Assembly (NCBI RefSeq): GCF_000934685.1
Contig: NZ_JYNQ01000001.1
Span: 1,600,501 to 1,664,500 of the forward strand
DNA: 64,000 nt
Source: Lacinutrix sp. Hel_I_90
GTDB taxonomy: Bacteria > Bacteroidota > Bacteroidia > Flavobacteriales > Flavobacteriaceae
Reading direction: 5' to 3'
Under the pieces are notes generated by a model that worked only from the letters and a program-made list of their open reading frames with translations, was not told where the DNA came from and did no database searches. This document shows, piece by piece, positions 43,856 to 52,970 of the stretch. The position numbers were made by a program, and so were the translations under genes. Within the stretch, counting starts at the first letter, position 1, and each line of letters starts with the position of its first letter.

Positions 43856-45370
43856 ATGCCAATCCCTCTTGTAAATTCTATTGCCTCATGGTTTTTAAAA
43901 AAACGATTTCACCAAATTGATTTATTTTTAAAATATCCAAATGAAGTACAAGAAGAATTACTTTTTAGTCTTATTGAAACCGCTAAAAACACTGAGATAG
44001 GACGGTTATATGATTTTGCTTCCATAAAAAGTTACAGAGAATATGCCGCACGTATACCTGTTAAAAATTACGAAGGCCATAAAGATTTAATCGAACGCTC
44101 AAGACAAGGTGAAAATAATATTTTTTGGCCTAGTCCAATAAAATGGTTTGCTAAATCCAGCGGTACAACCAACGCAAAAAGCAAATTTATTCCTGTGAGC
44201 ACAGAGTCTTTAGAAGATTGCCATTACGCTGCCAGTAAAGATTTATTGTGCATGTATTTAAACAACAATCCAAACTCCCAACTCTTTACGGGAAAAAGTT
44301 TACGATTAGGAGGTAGCAAAGAATTATATAAAGAGAATGGTACCGTTTTTGGTGATTTGAGTGCTATTTTAATTCATAATATGCCCTTTTGGGCTGAATA
44401 TAGTAGCACGCCGAGCAACAAAGTCTCTCTAATGAGTGAATGGGAGACTAAAATGACAGCCATAGTTAATGAAACGATTAATGAAAACGTAACAAGCCTA
44501 GCTGGTGTACCGTCATGGATGCTGGTACTACTTAATAACATTTTAGATAAAACCGAAAAAGACTCGTTATTCGATATTTGGCCAAACCTTGAAGTCTACT
44601 TTCATGGCGGTGTAAACTTTAACCCCTATGTAGAACAGTATCGTAAAATTTTACCAAAAAAGGATTTTAAGTATTATGAAATTTATAATGCGTCAGAAGG
44701 CTTTTTCGCTATACAAGATCACAATAATTCCGACGAACTTTTATTGATGTTAGACTATGGTATTTTCTACGAATTTATTCCCATGGAAACTCATGGTACT
44801 CCTGAAGAGAGAGTGATTCCTTTGGCTGAAGTAGAAAAAAATAAAAATTACGCTGTAATTATTTCAACAAATGCAGGCTTATGGCGTTATAAAATTGGAG
44901 ACACCGTTCGTTTTACCTCCATCTCTCCATACCGTATTAAAGTTTCAGGCCGAACAAAGCATCACATTAATGTTTTTGGTGAAGAGTTAATTATCGAAAA
45001 TGCTGAGGATGCCTTAAAGCAAGCCTGCAAAAAAACAAAAAGTGAAATTGTAGACTATACAGCAGCCCCTGTTTTTATGGAAGGTCGAGAAAAAGGCGCA
45101 CATGAATGGCTTATAGAGTTTAAGACTCCTCCTCAAGACATAAATTACTTTAATGAATTATTTGATAATGCACTGAAGTCGCTAAATTCTGATTACGAAG
45201 CAAAACGTTATAATAACATGACATTAAACAAACCAAAAATTAATGTCGCTAGAAAACAACTCTTCTACGATTGGTTAAAGCAAAACAACAAGCTTGGTGG
45301 GCAACATAAAGTTCCTAGATTATCGAATACCAGAGACTATATAGACGAACTCCTTAAGCTCAATTTGTAA
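43856..45370 (+). CDS. GH3-family (auxin-responsive GH3-like) acyl-adenylate enzyme
   Basis: 504 residues. GH3 proteins belong to the ANL adenylating superfamily; in plants they conjugate amino acids to jasmonate and auxin. Visible motifs: ATP-binding FAKSSGTTNAKSKFIPVS, VYFHGGVNFNPY, YYEIYNASEGFFAIQD, and the hinge region VSGRTKHHINVFGEELI; the C-terminal swing domain ends with RLSNTRDYIDELL. Bacterial members are widespread in Bacteroidota but their substrates are unknown. The full set of core motifs suggests an active adenylating enzyme. It is monocistronic, divergent from the DUF2797 gene. Confidence 0.9.
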   Translation: MPIPLVNSIASWFLKKRFHQIDLFLKYPNEVQEELLFSLIETAKNTEIGRLYDFASIKSYREYAARIPVKNYEGHKDLIERSRQGENNIFWPSPIKWFAKSSGTTNAKSKFIPVSTESLEDCHYAASKDLLCMYLNNNPNSQLFTGKSLRLGGSKELYKENGTVFGDLSAILIHNMPFWAEYSSTPSNKVSLMSEWETKMTAIVNETINENVTSLAGVPSWMLVLLNNILDKTEKDSLFDIWPNLEVYFHGGVNFNPYVEQYRKILPKKDFKYYEIYNASEGFFAIQDHNNSDELLLMLDYGIFYEFIPMETHGTPEERVIPLAEVEKNKNYAVIISTNAGLWRYKIGDTVRFTSISPYRIKVSGRTKHHINVFGEELIIENAEDALKQACKKTKSEIVDYTAAPVFMEGREKGAHEWLIEFKTPPQDINYFNELFDNALKSLNSDYEAKRYNNMTLNKPKINVARKQLFYDWLKQNNKLGGQHKVPRLSNTRDYIDELLKLNL

Positions 45371-45702
45371 TTTATCATTTGCCGTTTATCGATGAGTATT
45401 ATTCGGTTTTCAACTATTAATCAGATAAAACGCACAAATTTCTGTTAAAAAAACTTCTCATGCTTTTAAGAAAGCACCAGCTCTGAATATTATTCAACGT
45501 ATAGTATTTTTTAATAAAAAATTAACAGTAAAAAATATTTTTGCATAAAAAAACTCAAAAGAAACATAATATTTTTGAGATATCGACAAAACACCTAGCG
45601 CGTTAAAAAGATAAACGAATAATACTGCTCTTCATCTAAAAAATATGTTAAAATCAACATTCTTCTAGTATTATTGCCTCATAATTTATTCTCCCTATAA
45701 TT
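45371..45702 (+). promoter_or_regulatory. 332-nt intergenic region with OmpA-gene promoter
   Basis: No coding potential is apparent. A TATTTTTG box at 45536-45543 (TAnnTTTG) is the best promoter candidate and would give an mRNA leader of about 150 nt for the OmpA/PD40 gene. No TTG is present at the standard -33 distance. I see no strong terminator hairpin after the GH3 gene and no recognisable riboswitch. Confidence 0.45.
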
Positions 45703-47310
45703 ATGAAAAATTTTATTCTCCTAGTCATTGTTTTATTTGCTGTAAATTTATCTTTCGCTCAATACGCTCAATTTGACTTATTAGCAAACTCAACCGAAAA
45801 CAATTCACTTACAACTTCTGAAGATCGTATTGGTGCAAACGGTTTTGCGTTCACAACATTAGACGCAGGTATTAACACCAAATACTTAGAATATGGTTCT
45901 GGTTTTTTTATGGATAAATTCATTATGGTTTCGTCAAAAAAACTTGGTGGTTTAGCTAAAACTGACAAAGTTACTGGCGAAGGTTATAAAAACATATTCT
46001 GTTTAGACGTAAGAGCAGACGGTTCATTAAAGTTACCTTTATTGTTTTCTAGAATTATTAATACCTTTGAAAACAACGAAGATCAACTTACTTTCTCTCC
46101 AGATGAGCAAACGATGTATTTCACAAGAAGTACCCCAGAGGACTCTTCAATATACAATTTGTACAAGGTTAATCTGGAAAAGGATTCTCATGGAAATTGG
46201 ATTGGGCAACAGCTACTTGATGTTAATGTAGCCCATGCTTCAATAGAAAATCCTTTTGTTTCACCTGACGGAAAGCAGTTGTTTTTCTCTTCTAATAAGC
46301 CGGGTGGCTTTGGCGGCTTCGACTTGTATGTCGCAAACATAAAATCTGATGGCACTTTAGACATTCCTGTAAACTTAGGCGCTAAAATAAATACCGCATT
46401 GGATGATAAGTATCCCGCGATTTCAGAAGATGGTAAAGATTTATACTTTTCTTCAAAAGGTCATGATAATATTGGGGGGTTTGACGTCTTTAAAAGTAAA
46501 ATTATTACTAACGGATACAGAAGGCCAAGAAATTTAGGAAACACCATTAATACTAAGTATGATGAAGTCGCTTATTTTATGGCCGGAAGAAATAAGGGCT
46601 ACGTTTCTTCAAACAAAGCTTTTGGAAAAGGAAATTTTGATATTTATAAATTTTCTAATGAAGAGGTATTACAAAGTATAGAAGGTGTAATCGTTGATTT
46701 AGATTCTAAAATTTTACTACCAAACACAACCGTTGTATTGTTAAATGAAGAAGATGAAGAGATAGCGAGACAAACAACGGGTGAGAATGCAACCTATAAA
46801 TTTAATGTCACTCCTTTTGATACCTATACTATAACAACCATGAAGGATGGTTTTAATAATGGGACATTTGACTTTATTGCTAATATTGGAGAGAATATCA
46901 CGTATACTAAAGACTTAGAATTAAACGCTATTGAAGCTGAAATAGCTGAAGTTAAAAACAAAAAAATGATTGTTGTTAATAACCTCTATTTCGATTATAA
47001 TAAGTGGCGCGTAAAAGAAGAATCGCTTGTACAATTAAATAGTATTGCTCGCATATTACTAGAGCATACAGACATGAAAATAGAAATTAATGCACATACA
47101 GATAATCAAGGTAATAGTCGCTACAATATGAACCTATCTCAAAAACGTGCGGCTGCTGCAAAAGGGTATTTAATTAAAAAGGGCATTGCTGCCAGCAGAT
47201 TAATTTCAAAAGGCTATGGAGAAACACAACCATTAGTAGATTGTAGGTCATCTTGTAATCAAGATGAATTCCAGAAAAACAGAAGAATAGAATTTATTAT
47301 TATCGAATAA
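45703..47310 (+). CDS. OmpA-family outer membrane protein with PD40 propeller and CarboxypepD-like domain
   Basis: 535 residues. Signal peptide to about residue 19 (LFAVNLSFA). Residues ~60-325 contain PD40/WD40-like repeats (QLTFSPDEQTMYFTRS, PFVSPDGKQLFFSSNKPGGFGGFDLY, PAISEDGKDLYFSSKGHDNIGGFDVF). A carboxypeptidase-regulatory-like domain follows (~330-405) and then an OmpA peptidoglycan-binding domain (INAHTDNQGNSRYNMNLSQKRA). This order, without the N-terminal TPRs, resembles the T9SS-associated PorE, but identity with PorE is not established. It probably tethers an outer-membrane assembly to the cell wall. Confidence 0.9.
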   Translation: MKNFILLVIVLFAVNLSFAQYAQFDLLANSTENNSLTTSEDRIGANGFAFTTLDAGINTKYLEYGSGFFMDKFIMVSSKKLGGLAKTDKVTGEGYKNIFCLDVRADGSLKLPLLFSRIINTFENNEDQLTFSPDEQTMYFTRSTPEDSSIYNLYKVNLEKDSHGNWIGQQLLDVNVAHASIENPFVSPDGKQLFFSSNKPGGFGGFDLYVANIKSDGTLDIPVNLGAKINTALDDKYPAISEDGKDLYFSSKGHDNIGGFDVFKSKIITNGYRRPRNLGNTINTKYDEVAYFMAGRNKGYVSSNKAFGKGNFDIYKFSNEEVLQSIEGVIVDLDSKILLPNTTVVLLNEEDEEIARQTTGENATYKFNVTPFDTYTITTMKDGFNNGTFDFIANIGENITYTKDLELNAIEAEIAEVKNKKMIVVNNLYFDYNKWRVKEESLVQLNSIARILLEHTDMKIEINAHTDNQGNSRYNMNLSQKRAAAAKGYLIKKGIAASRLISKGYGETQPLVDCRSSCNQDEFQKNRRIEFIIIE

Positions 47311-47414
47311 TCATTAAAAAAGCACTAATTGCGAGTAATTTATTAGTATATTTAATTGCTATTAATTAATCTAATTAGTTGAAGGATGCATTATTAAGGT
47401 AATCTGATTTCAAG

Positions 47415-47451
47415 AAAAAACCACTCTTAATTTTTACAAGAGTGGTTTTTT
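47415..47451. terminator. Bidirectional terminator
   Basis: AAAAAACCACTCTT / AAGAGTGGTTTTTT stem between the convergent OmpA-family and GNAT genes. Confidence 0.9.
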
Positions 47452-47452
47452 G

Positions 47453-47980
47453 TTATCTGTCTCTTTTTAAAATATAGATAGCATTATTTGTCACCATAGG
47501 ATCTTTTCTATCCGGTTGTAAAACAAAGCCCTGTTTTAGTATTAAATTAATGGAAGCTATATTTTCTTTTTTGGTAAAAGCCTCTATTGTATTTAATTGA
47601 AGACTATTAAAGCCACAATTAATTACAGCTTCTGAGGCCTCCGTCATTATTCCCATATTAAAGTATTCTGGCAATAAATCAAAACCAACTTCTGCTATTT
47701 TTTTATCTTCTGAAAAATTCCATAAACAAATGGTACCAACCTCACGATTTTCAGTTTTTAAGCTAATCACCCAAGTAATAGACTCATCATTTGTTAATTG
47801 ATTAGTCACTTTATCGATATAAAGCCTAGCTTCTTTTCTGTTTTTATAAAGCGGTCTCTGAATATACTTGGCAACAATAGCACTTGAGCGCAACTTAAAA
47901 ATAACATCAATATGTTTAGGCTCAACTTTCTTTAACCAAAGGCGGTTGGTTTCAATATCTGGAAGTGTTTTGAATTTCAT
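47453..47980 (-). CDS. GNAT-family N-acetyltransferase (RimJ/RimL type)
   Basis: 175 residues. RimJ/RimL-like pattern: ETNRLWLKKVEPKHIDVIFKLR at the N-terminus, VGTICLWNFSEDKKIAEVGFDLLPEYFNMGIMTEA as the acetyl-CoA-binding A motif, and NTIEAFTKKENIASINLILKQGF. Acceptor unknown: a ribosomal-protein N-terminus or a small amine are both possible. It stands alone between two terminators. Confidence 0.9.
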   Translation of the reverse strand: MKFKTLPDIETNRLWLKKVEPKHIDVIFKLRSSAIVAKYIQRPLYKNRKEARLYIDKVTNQLTNDESITWVISLKTENREVGTICLWNFSEDKKIAEVGFDLLPEYFNMGIMTEASEAVINCGFNSLQLNTIEAFTKKENIASINLILKQGFVLQPDRKDPMVTNNAIYILKRDR

Positions 47981-47994
47981 ATTTATTTTGGTAT

Positions 47995-48025
47995 AAAAAA
48001 GCCTACACTAAAAAATGTAGGCTTT
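47995..48025 (-). terminator. Rho-independent terminator of clpX
   Basis: AAAGCCTACA / TGTAGGCTTT stem; on the minus strand it is followed by six T. Confidence 0.88.
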
Positions 48026-48047
48026 ATAAATATACTAATTTATCTTT

Positions 48048-49280
48048 TTAAGAAACAGCTTTCAGCTTTTTTAAAGTACTTTTTACAAGTTTCTGCTCTG
48101 CATAAGACTTTGTAACATTTACTTTTGTTATTTCAGACCCTGGCAATTCAAACATGGCATCTGTTAATATTTCTTCACAAAGTGAACGCAAACCTCTGGC
48201 TCCTAACTTGTATTCAATTGCCTTACCTACAATATAATCCAAAGCACCATCGGTAATTGACAATTCAATACCATCCATGGTAAAAAGCTTTTTGTATTGC
48301 TTTATAATAGCATTTTTTGGCTCAGTTAAAATCGCTCTTAATGTTTTTGCATCTAATGGATCCATGTGTGTTAACACCGGTAAACGTCCTATAATTTCTG
48401 GAATTAAGCCAAAGTCTTTTAAATCTTTAGGAATAATATATTGCAAGATATTATCTTTATCAACAACATCCTCACTCATTGCAGCACTATAACCTAAAGC
48501 TTGCATGTTTAATCGTTTAGAAATAACACGTTCTATACCATCAAATGCACCACCGGCTATAAATAGAATATTTTCGGTATTGACCTCTATAAACTTTTGA
48601 TCTGGATGTTTACGTCCTCCTTTTGGCGGCACATTAACAACAGTCCCCTCTAATAACTTTAATAAAGCTTGTTGCACACCTTCTCCAGAAACATCTCTGG
48701 TAATTGATGGATTATCACTTTTACGAGCTATTTTATCTATCTCATCTATAAAAACAATACCTTTTTCAGCTTTTTCTAAATTGTAATCTGCAGCCTGTAA
48801 TAAACGTGTTAATATACTTTCTACATCTTCACCTACATAACCGGCCTCTGTTAATACTGTAGCATCAACAATAGCTAATGGTACATTCAACATCTTAGAA
48901 ATGGTTTTAGCCATTAAGGTTTTACCTGTTCCTGTTTCTCCTACAATAATAATATTCGATTTCTGAATTTCGATATCATCATTGGTTGGCGGTTGCAACA
49001 AACGTTTGTAATGATTGTAAACTGCAACAGACATCACTTTTTTGGTGTATTCCTGACCAATAATGTATTCATCTAAAAAGCCCTTAATTTGTTGTGGTTT
49101 ACGCAACATTAGCTCTGCAGACAATTCACTATTGTCACTTTGCTTAGATTCTTCTATAACAATACCGTGCGCTTGTTCAATACAGCGGTCACAAATATGT
49201 GCATCTAATCCTGCAATTAATAAACTGGTTTCTGGCTTTTTCCTACCACAAAATGAACATTCTAATTCTTCCTTTGCCAT
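48048..49280 (-). CDS. clpX: ATP-dependent Clp protease ATP-binding subunit ClpX
   Basis: 410-residue AAA+ unfoldase that feeds substrates to ClpP. The N-terminal C4 zinc finger is [14 protein letters not shown]...HICDRCI; Walker A is [13 protein letters not shown], Walker [14 protein letters not shown], pore loop GYVGEDVES, and the sensor 2 region [17 protein letters not shown]. The IGF-type ClpP-contact loop is not obvious to me by eye. It lies 99 nt after clpP on the same strand, completing the tig-clpP-clpX order common in bacteria. Confidence 0.97.
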   Translation of the reverse strand: MAKEELECSFCGRKKPETSLLIAGLDAHICDRCIEQAHGIVIEESKQSDNSELSAELMLRKPQQIKGFLDEYIIGQEYTKKVMSVAVYNHYKRLLQPPTNDDIEIQKSNIIIVGETGTGKTLMAKTISKMLNVPLAIVDATVLTEAGYVGEDVESILTRLLQAADYNLEKAEKGIVFIDEIDKIARKSDNPSITRDVSGEGVQQALLKLLEGTVVNVPPKGGRKHPDQKFIEVNTENILFIAGGAFDGIERVISKRLNMQALGYSAAMSEDVVDKDNILQYIIPKDLKDFGLIPEIIGRLPVLTHMDPLDAKTLRAILTEPKNAIIKQYKKLFTMDGIELSITDGALDYIVGKAIEYKLGARGLRSLCEEILTDAMFELPGSEITKVNVTKSYAEQKLVKSTLKKLKAVS

Positions 49281-49379
49281 TGTCTTACTTTTATAGTTTG
49301 AACTATTCAGTGGTTAAGATTTTCGTTCACACACGAAAAATTCAAACTCGTATTCTTATCGTTTATCTTAAAACTTTGA

Positions 49380-50054
49380 TTAATCTCTAGCTAACACTTC
49401 ATCAATCATTCCGTATTCTTTTGCTCTATCTGCTTTCATCCAATAATCCCGGTCACTGTCATTATAAATCGTGTCGTAATCTTGACCTGAATGCTTACTA
49501 ATTATTTCGTATAGCTCCTTTTTAAGCGTCAAAATCTCACGCGCAGTAATTTCAATATCACTCGCTTGCCCCTGAGCACCACCTAAAGGTTGGTGAATCA
49601 TCACACGGGAATGTTTTAAACCACTACGTTTTCCTTTTGCTCCAGCACATAACAATACGGCTCCCATTGAGGCTGCCATTCCTGTACAAATAGTAGCGAC
49701 ATCAGGATTTATAAACTGCATTGTATCATAAATACCTAATCCTGCATAAACACTTCCTCCTGGCGAATTAATATACATTTGAATATCCTTAGTAGCGTCT
49801 GTGCTAGCTAAAAATAATAATTGCGCTTGGACTATATTAGCAATATTGTCGTTAATACCTGTTCCTAAAAAAAGGATTCTATCCATCATTAAACGCGAAA
49901 AAACATCTAACTGAGAAATGTTTAATTGACGCTCTTCTATAACATAAGGCGTCATGCTTTGAGGATACATACTAGTAATAATTTTATCGTAGTAGTTACT
50001 ATTAATCCCTTGATCTTTTATTGCAAACTTTTCGAATTCTTTTCCGTAATCCAT
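49380..50054 (-). CDS. clpP: ATP-dependent Clp protease proteolytic subunit ClpP
   Basis: 224-residue serine peptidase that forms the double-heptamer chamber used by ClpX. Catalytic Ser lies in [13 protein letters not shown], His in [14 protein letters not shown], and Asp later, in the segment around [10 protein letters not shown]. An N-terminal propeptide of about 30 residues ([18 protein letters not shown]) precedes the processed start, as in other Bacteroidota. A good promoter of its own lies upstream, separated from tig by a terminator. Confidence 0.97.
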   Translation of the reverse strand: MDYGKEFEKFAIKDQGINSNYYDKIITSMYPQSMTPYVIEERQLNISQLDVFSRLMMDRILFLGTGINDNIANIVQAQLLFLASTDATKDIQMYINSPGGSVYAGLGIYDTMQFINPDVATICTGMAASMGAVLLCAGAKGKRSGLKHSRVMIHQPLGGAQGQASDIEITAREILTLKKELYEIISKHSGQDYDTIYNDSDRDYWMKADRAKEYGMIDEVLARD

Positions 50055-50108
50055 ATATGTGTAAAAATTTTAGTCTTTAAAATGTTTTAAAATTCTATCA
50101 GATAGCCT

Positions 50109-50139
50109 TAAATGTAATGCTAATTGTGCGTTTAACAAA
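50109..50139 (-). promoter_or_regulatory. Promoter of clpP(X)
   Basis: On the minus strand TTTG (plus 50136-50139), 19 nt, TACATTTA (plus 50109-50116), one base off TAnnTTTG. Leader about 47 nt. Confidence 0.6.
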
Positions 50140-50161
50140 AGTTTTGTACTGAATTTAACGC

Positions 50162-50200
50162 TAAAAAATAGGCGCTAAATCTTCAAAAATTCAGCGCCTA
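50162..50200 (-). terminator. Terminator between tig and clpP
   Basis: Stem TAGGCGCTAAAT / ATTCAGCGCCTA (one mismatch); on the minus strand a T-rich run follows. It separates tig from the clpP promoter. Confidence 0.8.
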
Positions 50201-50263
50201 AATATAATGATTATTCTAGAATTTTTTCTTTCAATTAAACAAAGACGTTTTAGTAATACGATT

Positions 50264-51592
50264 CTATTTATCTCCGTAAACCTCCTTAACAAACTTATCG
50301 TATGTTAATTCTTTTGTTTTTACGTTGGCTTTTTCTTTGTAAAGATTTAATAGTTTTTGGCTTACTACCTGCTCACTCAAACGTTTCACTTCCTCTTGAT
50401 TAGATAATACACGCGCTGCAATATCGTCTAATTCTTTATCTGAAGGATTCATTTGACCAAACTGTGCCATTTGCACTTTAATCATTGCTTTAGCACTTTC
50501 TTTAACGTCTTCAAAATTAACTTTCAAGCCGTTTGCTTCCATGATTTTAGCTTCGATTAACTGGTAACGTAAACTCTTTTCAGATTTTTCATATTCGTCT
50601 TTAGCGGTCGCTTCATCCATTGTTGTTTCGCCAGCCGTTTGCATCCATTTTGTAAGAAACGCTGCTGGTAAATCAAATTTTGTGTTTTCTACTAAATGTT
50701 CAGTAATATCATTTAATAACTTCTGATCTGATTGTTGAACGAATTGCTTTTCTGCATCTTCTCTAATCTTATCTTTTAATTCAGTAACAGATTTAACTAC
50801 ATCTTTTCCAAATAGCTTGTCAAATAATTCTTGATCTAAATCTGCAAGTTCTCTTTGATTAATTTCAGAAATCTCGAAATTAACTTCAATATTTAAACCA
50901 TGTGCTTTATCATGCTCTACCTTTAACGCATGCATGAGCTCATGATCGTCTTCGTATAGCCCTTTGGTTTTTAATGTAATTACATCTCCAACTTTAGCTC
51001 CTACAAACTGCTTTTCTGTTGCTTTACCTTTAAATTTATCTAAAGTTAGCGTCACTTTATTTTCTATATCTTCAGCTTCATTGGTATATATCCCCGTAAT
51101 TTCACTGTCTTTAGTAACCGTGTCTTGAGAGACTAATTTCCCATATTGCTTTTGAATATTGATTATTTGATCATCAATCATTTTATCATCTGCTTTGATG
51201 TTGTAATGTGTGATGGCCTTTTTACTTTTTAAATCAACACTGAATTCAGGCGCTAGACCCAATTCAAATTCAAAAGAAAAGCTCTCAGAATTCCAATCAA
51301 TATCGTCTTGACGTTTTGGTAATGGCTGCCCTAAAACATCTAGCTTTTCTTCAGTTAAATATTTGTTTAATCCGTCTTGAATTAGTTTGTTAACCTCATC
51401 AATTAGCACGGCTTTTCCGTATTGTTTTTTGACCATTCCCATTGGCACGTGTCCTTTTCTAAAACCAGGAATGTTTGCTGTTTTTCTATAATCAGTTAAG
51501 ATTTTTTCAACTTTTGTAGCGTAGTCATCTTTATCGATTGCCACTGTTACTACAGCATTTAATGCGTCTTTATTTTCTCTTGTAATATTCAT
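50264..51592 (-). CDS. tig: Trigger factor
   Basis: Ribosome-associated chaperone with peptidyl-prolyl isomerase activity, 442 residues. The N-terminal ribosome-binding domain shows the GFRKGHVPMGMVKKQYG signature; the middle FKBP-like domain spans about residues 150-240 and is divergent (LYEDDHELMHALKVEHD), as in other Bacteroidota, so isomerase activity is uncertain. The C-terminal helical arms form the chaperone cradle. Upstream of clpP and clpX on the same strand, but transcribed from its own promoter and terminated before clpP. Confidence 0.95.
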   Translation of the reverse strand: MNITRENKDALNAVVTVAIDKDDYATKVEKILTDYRKTANIPGFRKGHVPMGMVKKQYGKAVLIDEVNKLIQDGLNKYLTEEKLDVLGQPLPKRQDDIDWNSESFSFEFELGLAPEFSVDLKSKKAITHYNIKADDKMIDDQIINIQKQYGKLVSQDTVTKDSEITGIYTNEAEDIENKVTLTLDKFKGKATEKQFVGAKVGDVITLKTKGLYEDDHELMHALKVEHDKAHGLNIEVNFEISEINQRELADLDQELFDKLFGKDVVKSVTELKDKIREDAEKQFVQQSDQKLLNDITEHLVENTKFDLPAAFLTKWMQTAGETTMDEATAKDEYEKSEKSLRYQLIEAKIMEANGLKVNFEDVKESAKAMIKVQMAQFGQMNPSDKELDDIAARVLSNQEEVKRLSEQVVSQKLLNLYKEKANVKTKELTYDKFVKEVYGDK

Positions 51593-51622
51593 TTAAAATA
51601 GCCTTATTTAATGTAACCAAAA

Positions 51623-51660
51623 ATGGAGTGCAAAAATACTACTTTTTTACACTCCATCAA
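51623..51660 (-). promoter_or_regulatory. tig promoter embedded in a terminator-like hairpin
   Basis: On the minus strand TTG (plus 51658-51660), 19 nt, then TATTTTTG (plus 51631-51638): a canonical promoter. A perfect 8-bp inverted repeat (ATGGAGTG at 51623-51630, CACTCCAT at 51650-51657) brackets the -7 box; in minus-strand RNA its right arm is followed by TTTTT, so it can also terminate the upstream holin-like gene. Confidence 0.65.
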
Positions 51661-51702
51661 AGTTTTTAATCGCTTGAATTTCAGTTACAATTATATCTCT
51701 TT

Positions 51703-52044
51703 TTAATCACTTTTAAAAAGCGATTGTAACACCGATTGAAATATTGACAATAGGATACTAAATAATATAGCCCACCAAATATTAGTAACCGAAAAACCAG
51801 TGATAAAATTATCTGCCAGTAAAATAATGAGTCCGTTAATAATTAAAAGAAACAATCCCAAAGTCACGACTGTTATCGGAAAAGTTAAAATAACCAAAAG
51901 TGGCTTGACTAAAAGATTTAAAACTGAAAGAACCAGGGCAACGATAATGGCCGTGACATAACTATCAACCTGAACCCCATTTAAAATGTGGGCTAATGCA
52001 AATACCGCGATGGCATTTAGTAGTAGACGAATGATAAGATTCAT
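51703..52044 (-). CDS. Phage holin family 4-like (YvlD-type) membrane protein
   Basis: 113 residues with four membrane helices and almost no soluble part. VKPLLVILTFPITVVTLGLFLLIINGLIIL is the core of the holin family 4 superfamily 2 domain. Despite the name this family is mostly chromosomal, and members such as B. subtilis YvlD are thought to act in envelope stress, not phage lysis. Function here unknown. It stands between the alpha/beta hydrolase and tig genes on the same strand. Confidence 0.85.
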   Translation of the reverse strand: MNLIIRLLLNAIAVFALAHILNGVQVDSYVTAIIVALVLSVLNLLVKPLLVILTFPITVVTLGLFLLIINGLIILLADNFITGFSVTNIWWAILFSILLSIFQSVLQSLFKSD

Positions 52045-52075
52045 AATTTATATTTTTTTTTGAATGTTTAGGGTT

Positions 52076-52840
52076 TTAATTTACAAAATTAATCACAGCT
52101 TCATAAAAATCTTTAGGATTTTCAGCATGCAACCAGTGTCCGGCATCTGCAATCGTTTTTATTTCTACTTTTGGAAAGTGTGATTTTATAAGTTTTTCGT
52201 CTTGTAAAGCAATGTATTCACTTTTGTCTCCTCTTAAAAACAACGTCTCTTTAGCAAAGGTGGCGTGTATGGGCAATGCTTCACCTACCTCAGATACATT
52301 TTCTTTTAGCACCTCTAGATTCATACGTAAGCCTAATTGCCCTTTTGTAACCCAATATAAATTTTTTAGTAAAAATTGTCGTGTTCCAAAATCGTTTACC
52401 GCGGTTGACAATTGCTCATCTGCCTCCCCTCTACTTTTTAACAGACTAAAATCTAAGCGACTTAAACCTTCCAAAATAGCATCGTGATGGGTAGGATAAA
52501 ATCGAGGAGAAATGTCTGCCACTATTAATTTGGCTACCAGGTCTGGATATAATGTTGCAAACAACATGGCTGTTTTCCCTCCCATTGAATGCCCTAATAA
52601 AACAAAATCCTTTAACTCATTTTTATCACAATAGGCTTTTAGGTCCTCAGCCAATACTTCATAATTAAAAGCATCACTATGAAAACTCCTACCATGGTTG
52701 CGCTGGTCTATTAAATGGACTTGAAAATCTTGTTCAGCAAATTGCTTTGCTAATGTTTTCCAGTTGTCTCCCATACCTAAAAATCCATGTAATATTAAGA
52801 ATGGCGTACCTTCTCCTATGATGTTTGAGTATAATTGCAT
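52076..52840 (-). CDS. Alpha/beta hydrolase (YbfF-like esterase)
   Basis: 254 residues. The oxyanion region is LHGFLGMGDNW, nucleophilic Ser in LLGHSMGGKTAM, acid residue around LRGDKSEYI, and catalytic His in IADAGHWLHAENP. Order and spacing match YbfF-type esterases, which hydrolyse short acyl esters or acyl-CoA. The natural substrate is unknown. 31 nt separate its stop from the next start on the same strand (the holin-like gene), so they may be cotranscribed. Confidence 0.9.
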   Translation of the reverse strand: MQLYSNIIGEGTPFLILHGFLGMGDNWKTLAKQFAEQDFQVHLIDQRNHGRSFHSDAFNYEVLAEDLKAYCDKNELKDFVLLGHSMGGKTAMLFATLYPDLVAKLIVADISPRFYPTHHDAILEGLSRLDFSLLKSRGEADEQLSTAVNDFGTRQFLLKNLYWVTKGQLGLRMNLEVLKENVSEVGEALPIHATFAKETLFLRGDKSEYIALQDEKLIKSHFPKVEIKTIADAGHWLHAENPKDFYEAVINFVN

Positions 52841-52970
52841 TGTTTTTTAATGTTATATAGAAACTCCCAGAGATTCTGCTGAGAGGCACTTAATTTTTTT
52901 AACCAAAAGGGTTATTATAACTGCCGCTAATCAAAATAAACTCAATTCAAACGGAAGACTGTGACTAAAC

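Noticed and set aside
51703-52044. Prophage remnant suggested by the holin-like protein
   Set aside because: No other phage gene is nearby and this YvlD-type family is normally chromosomal.
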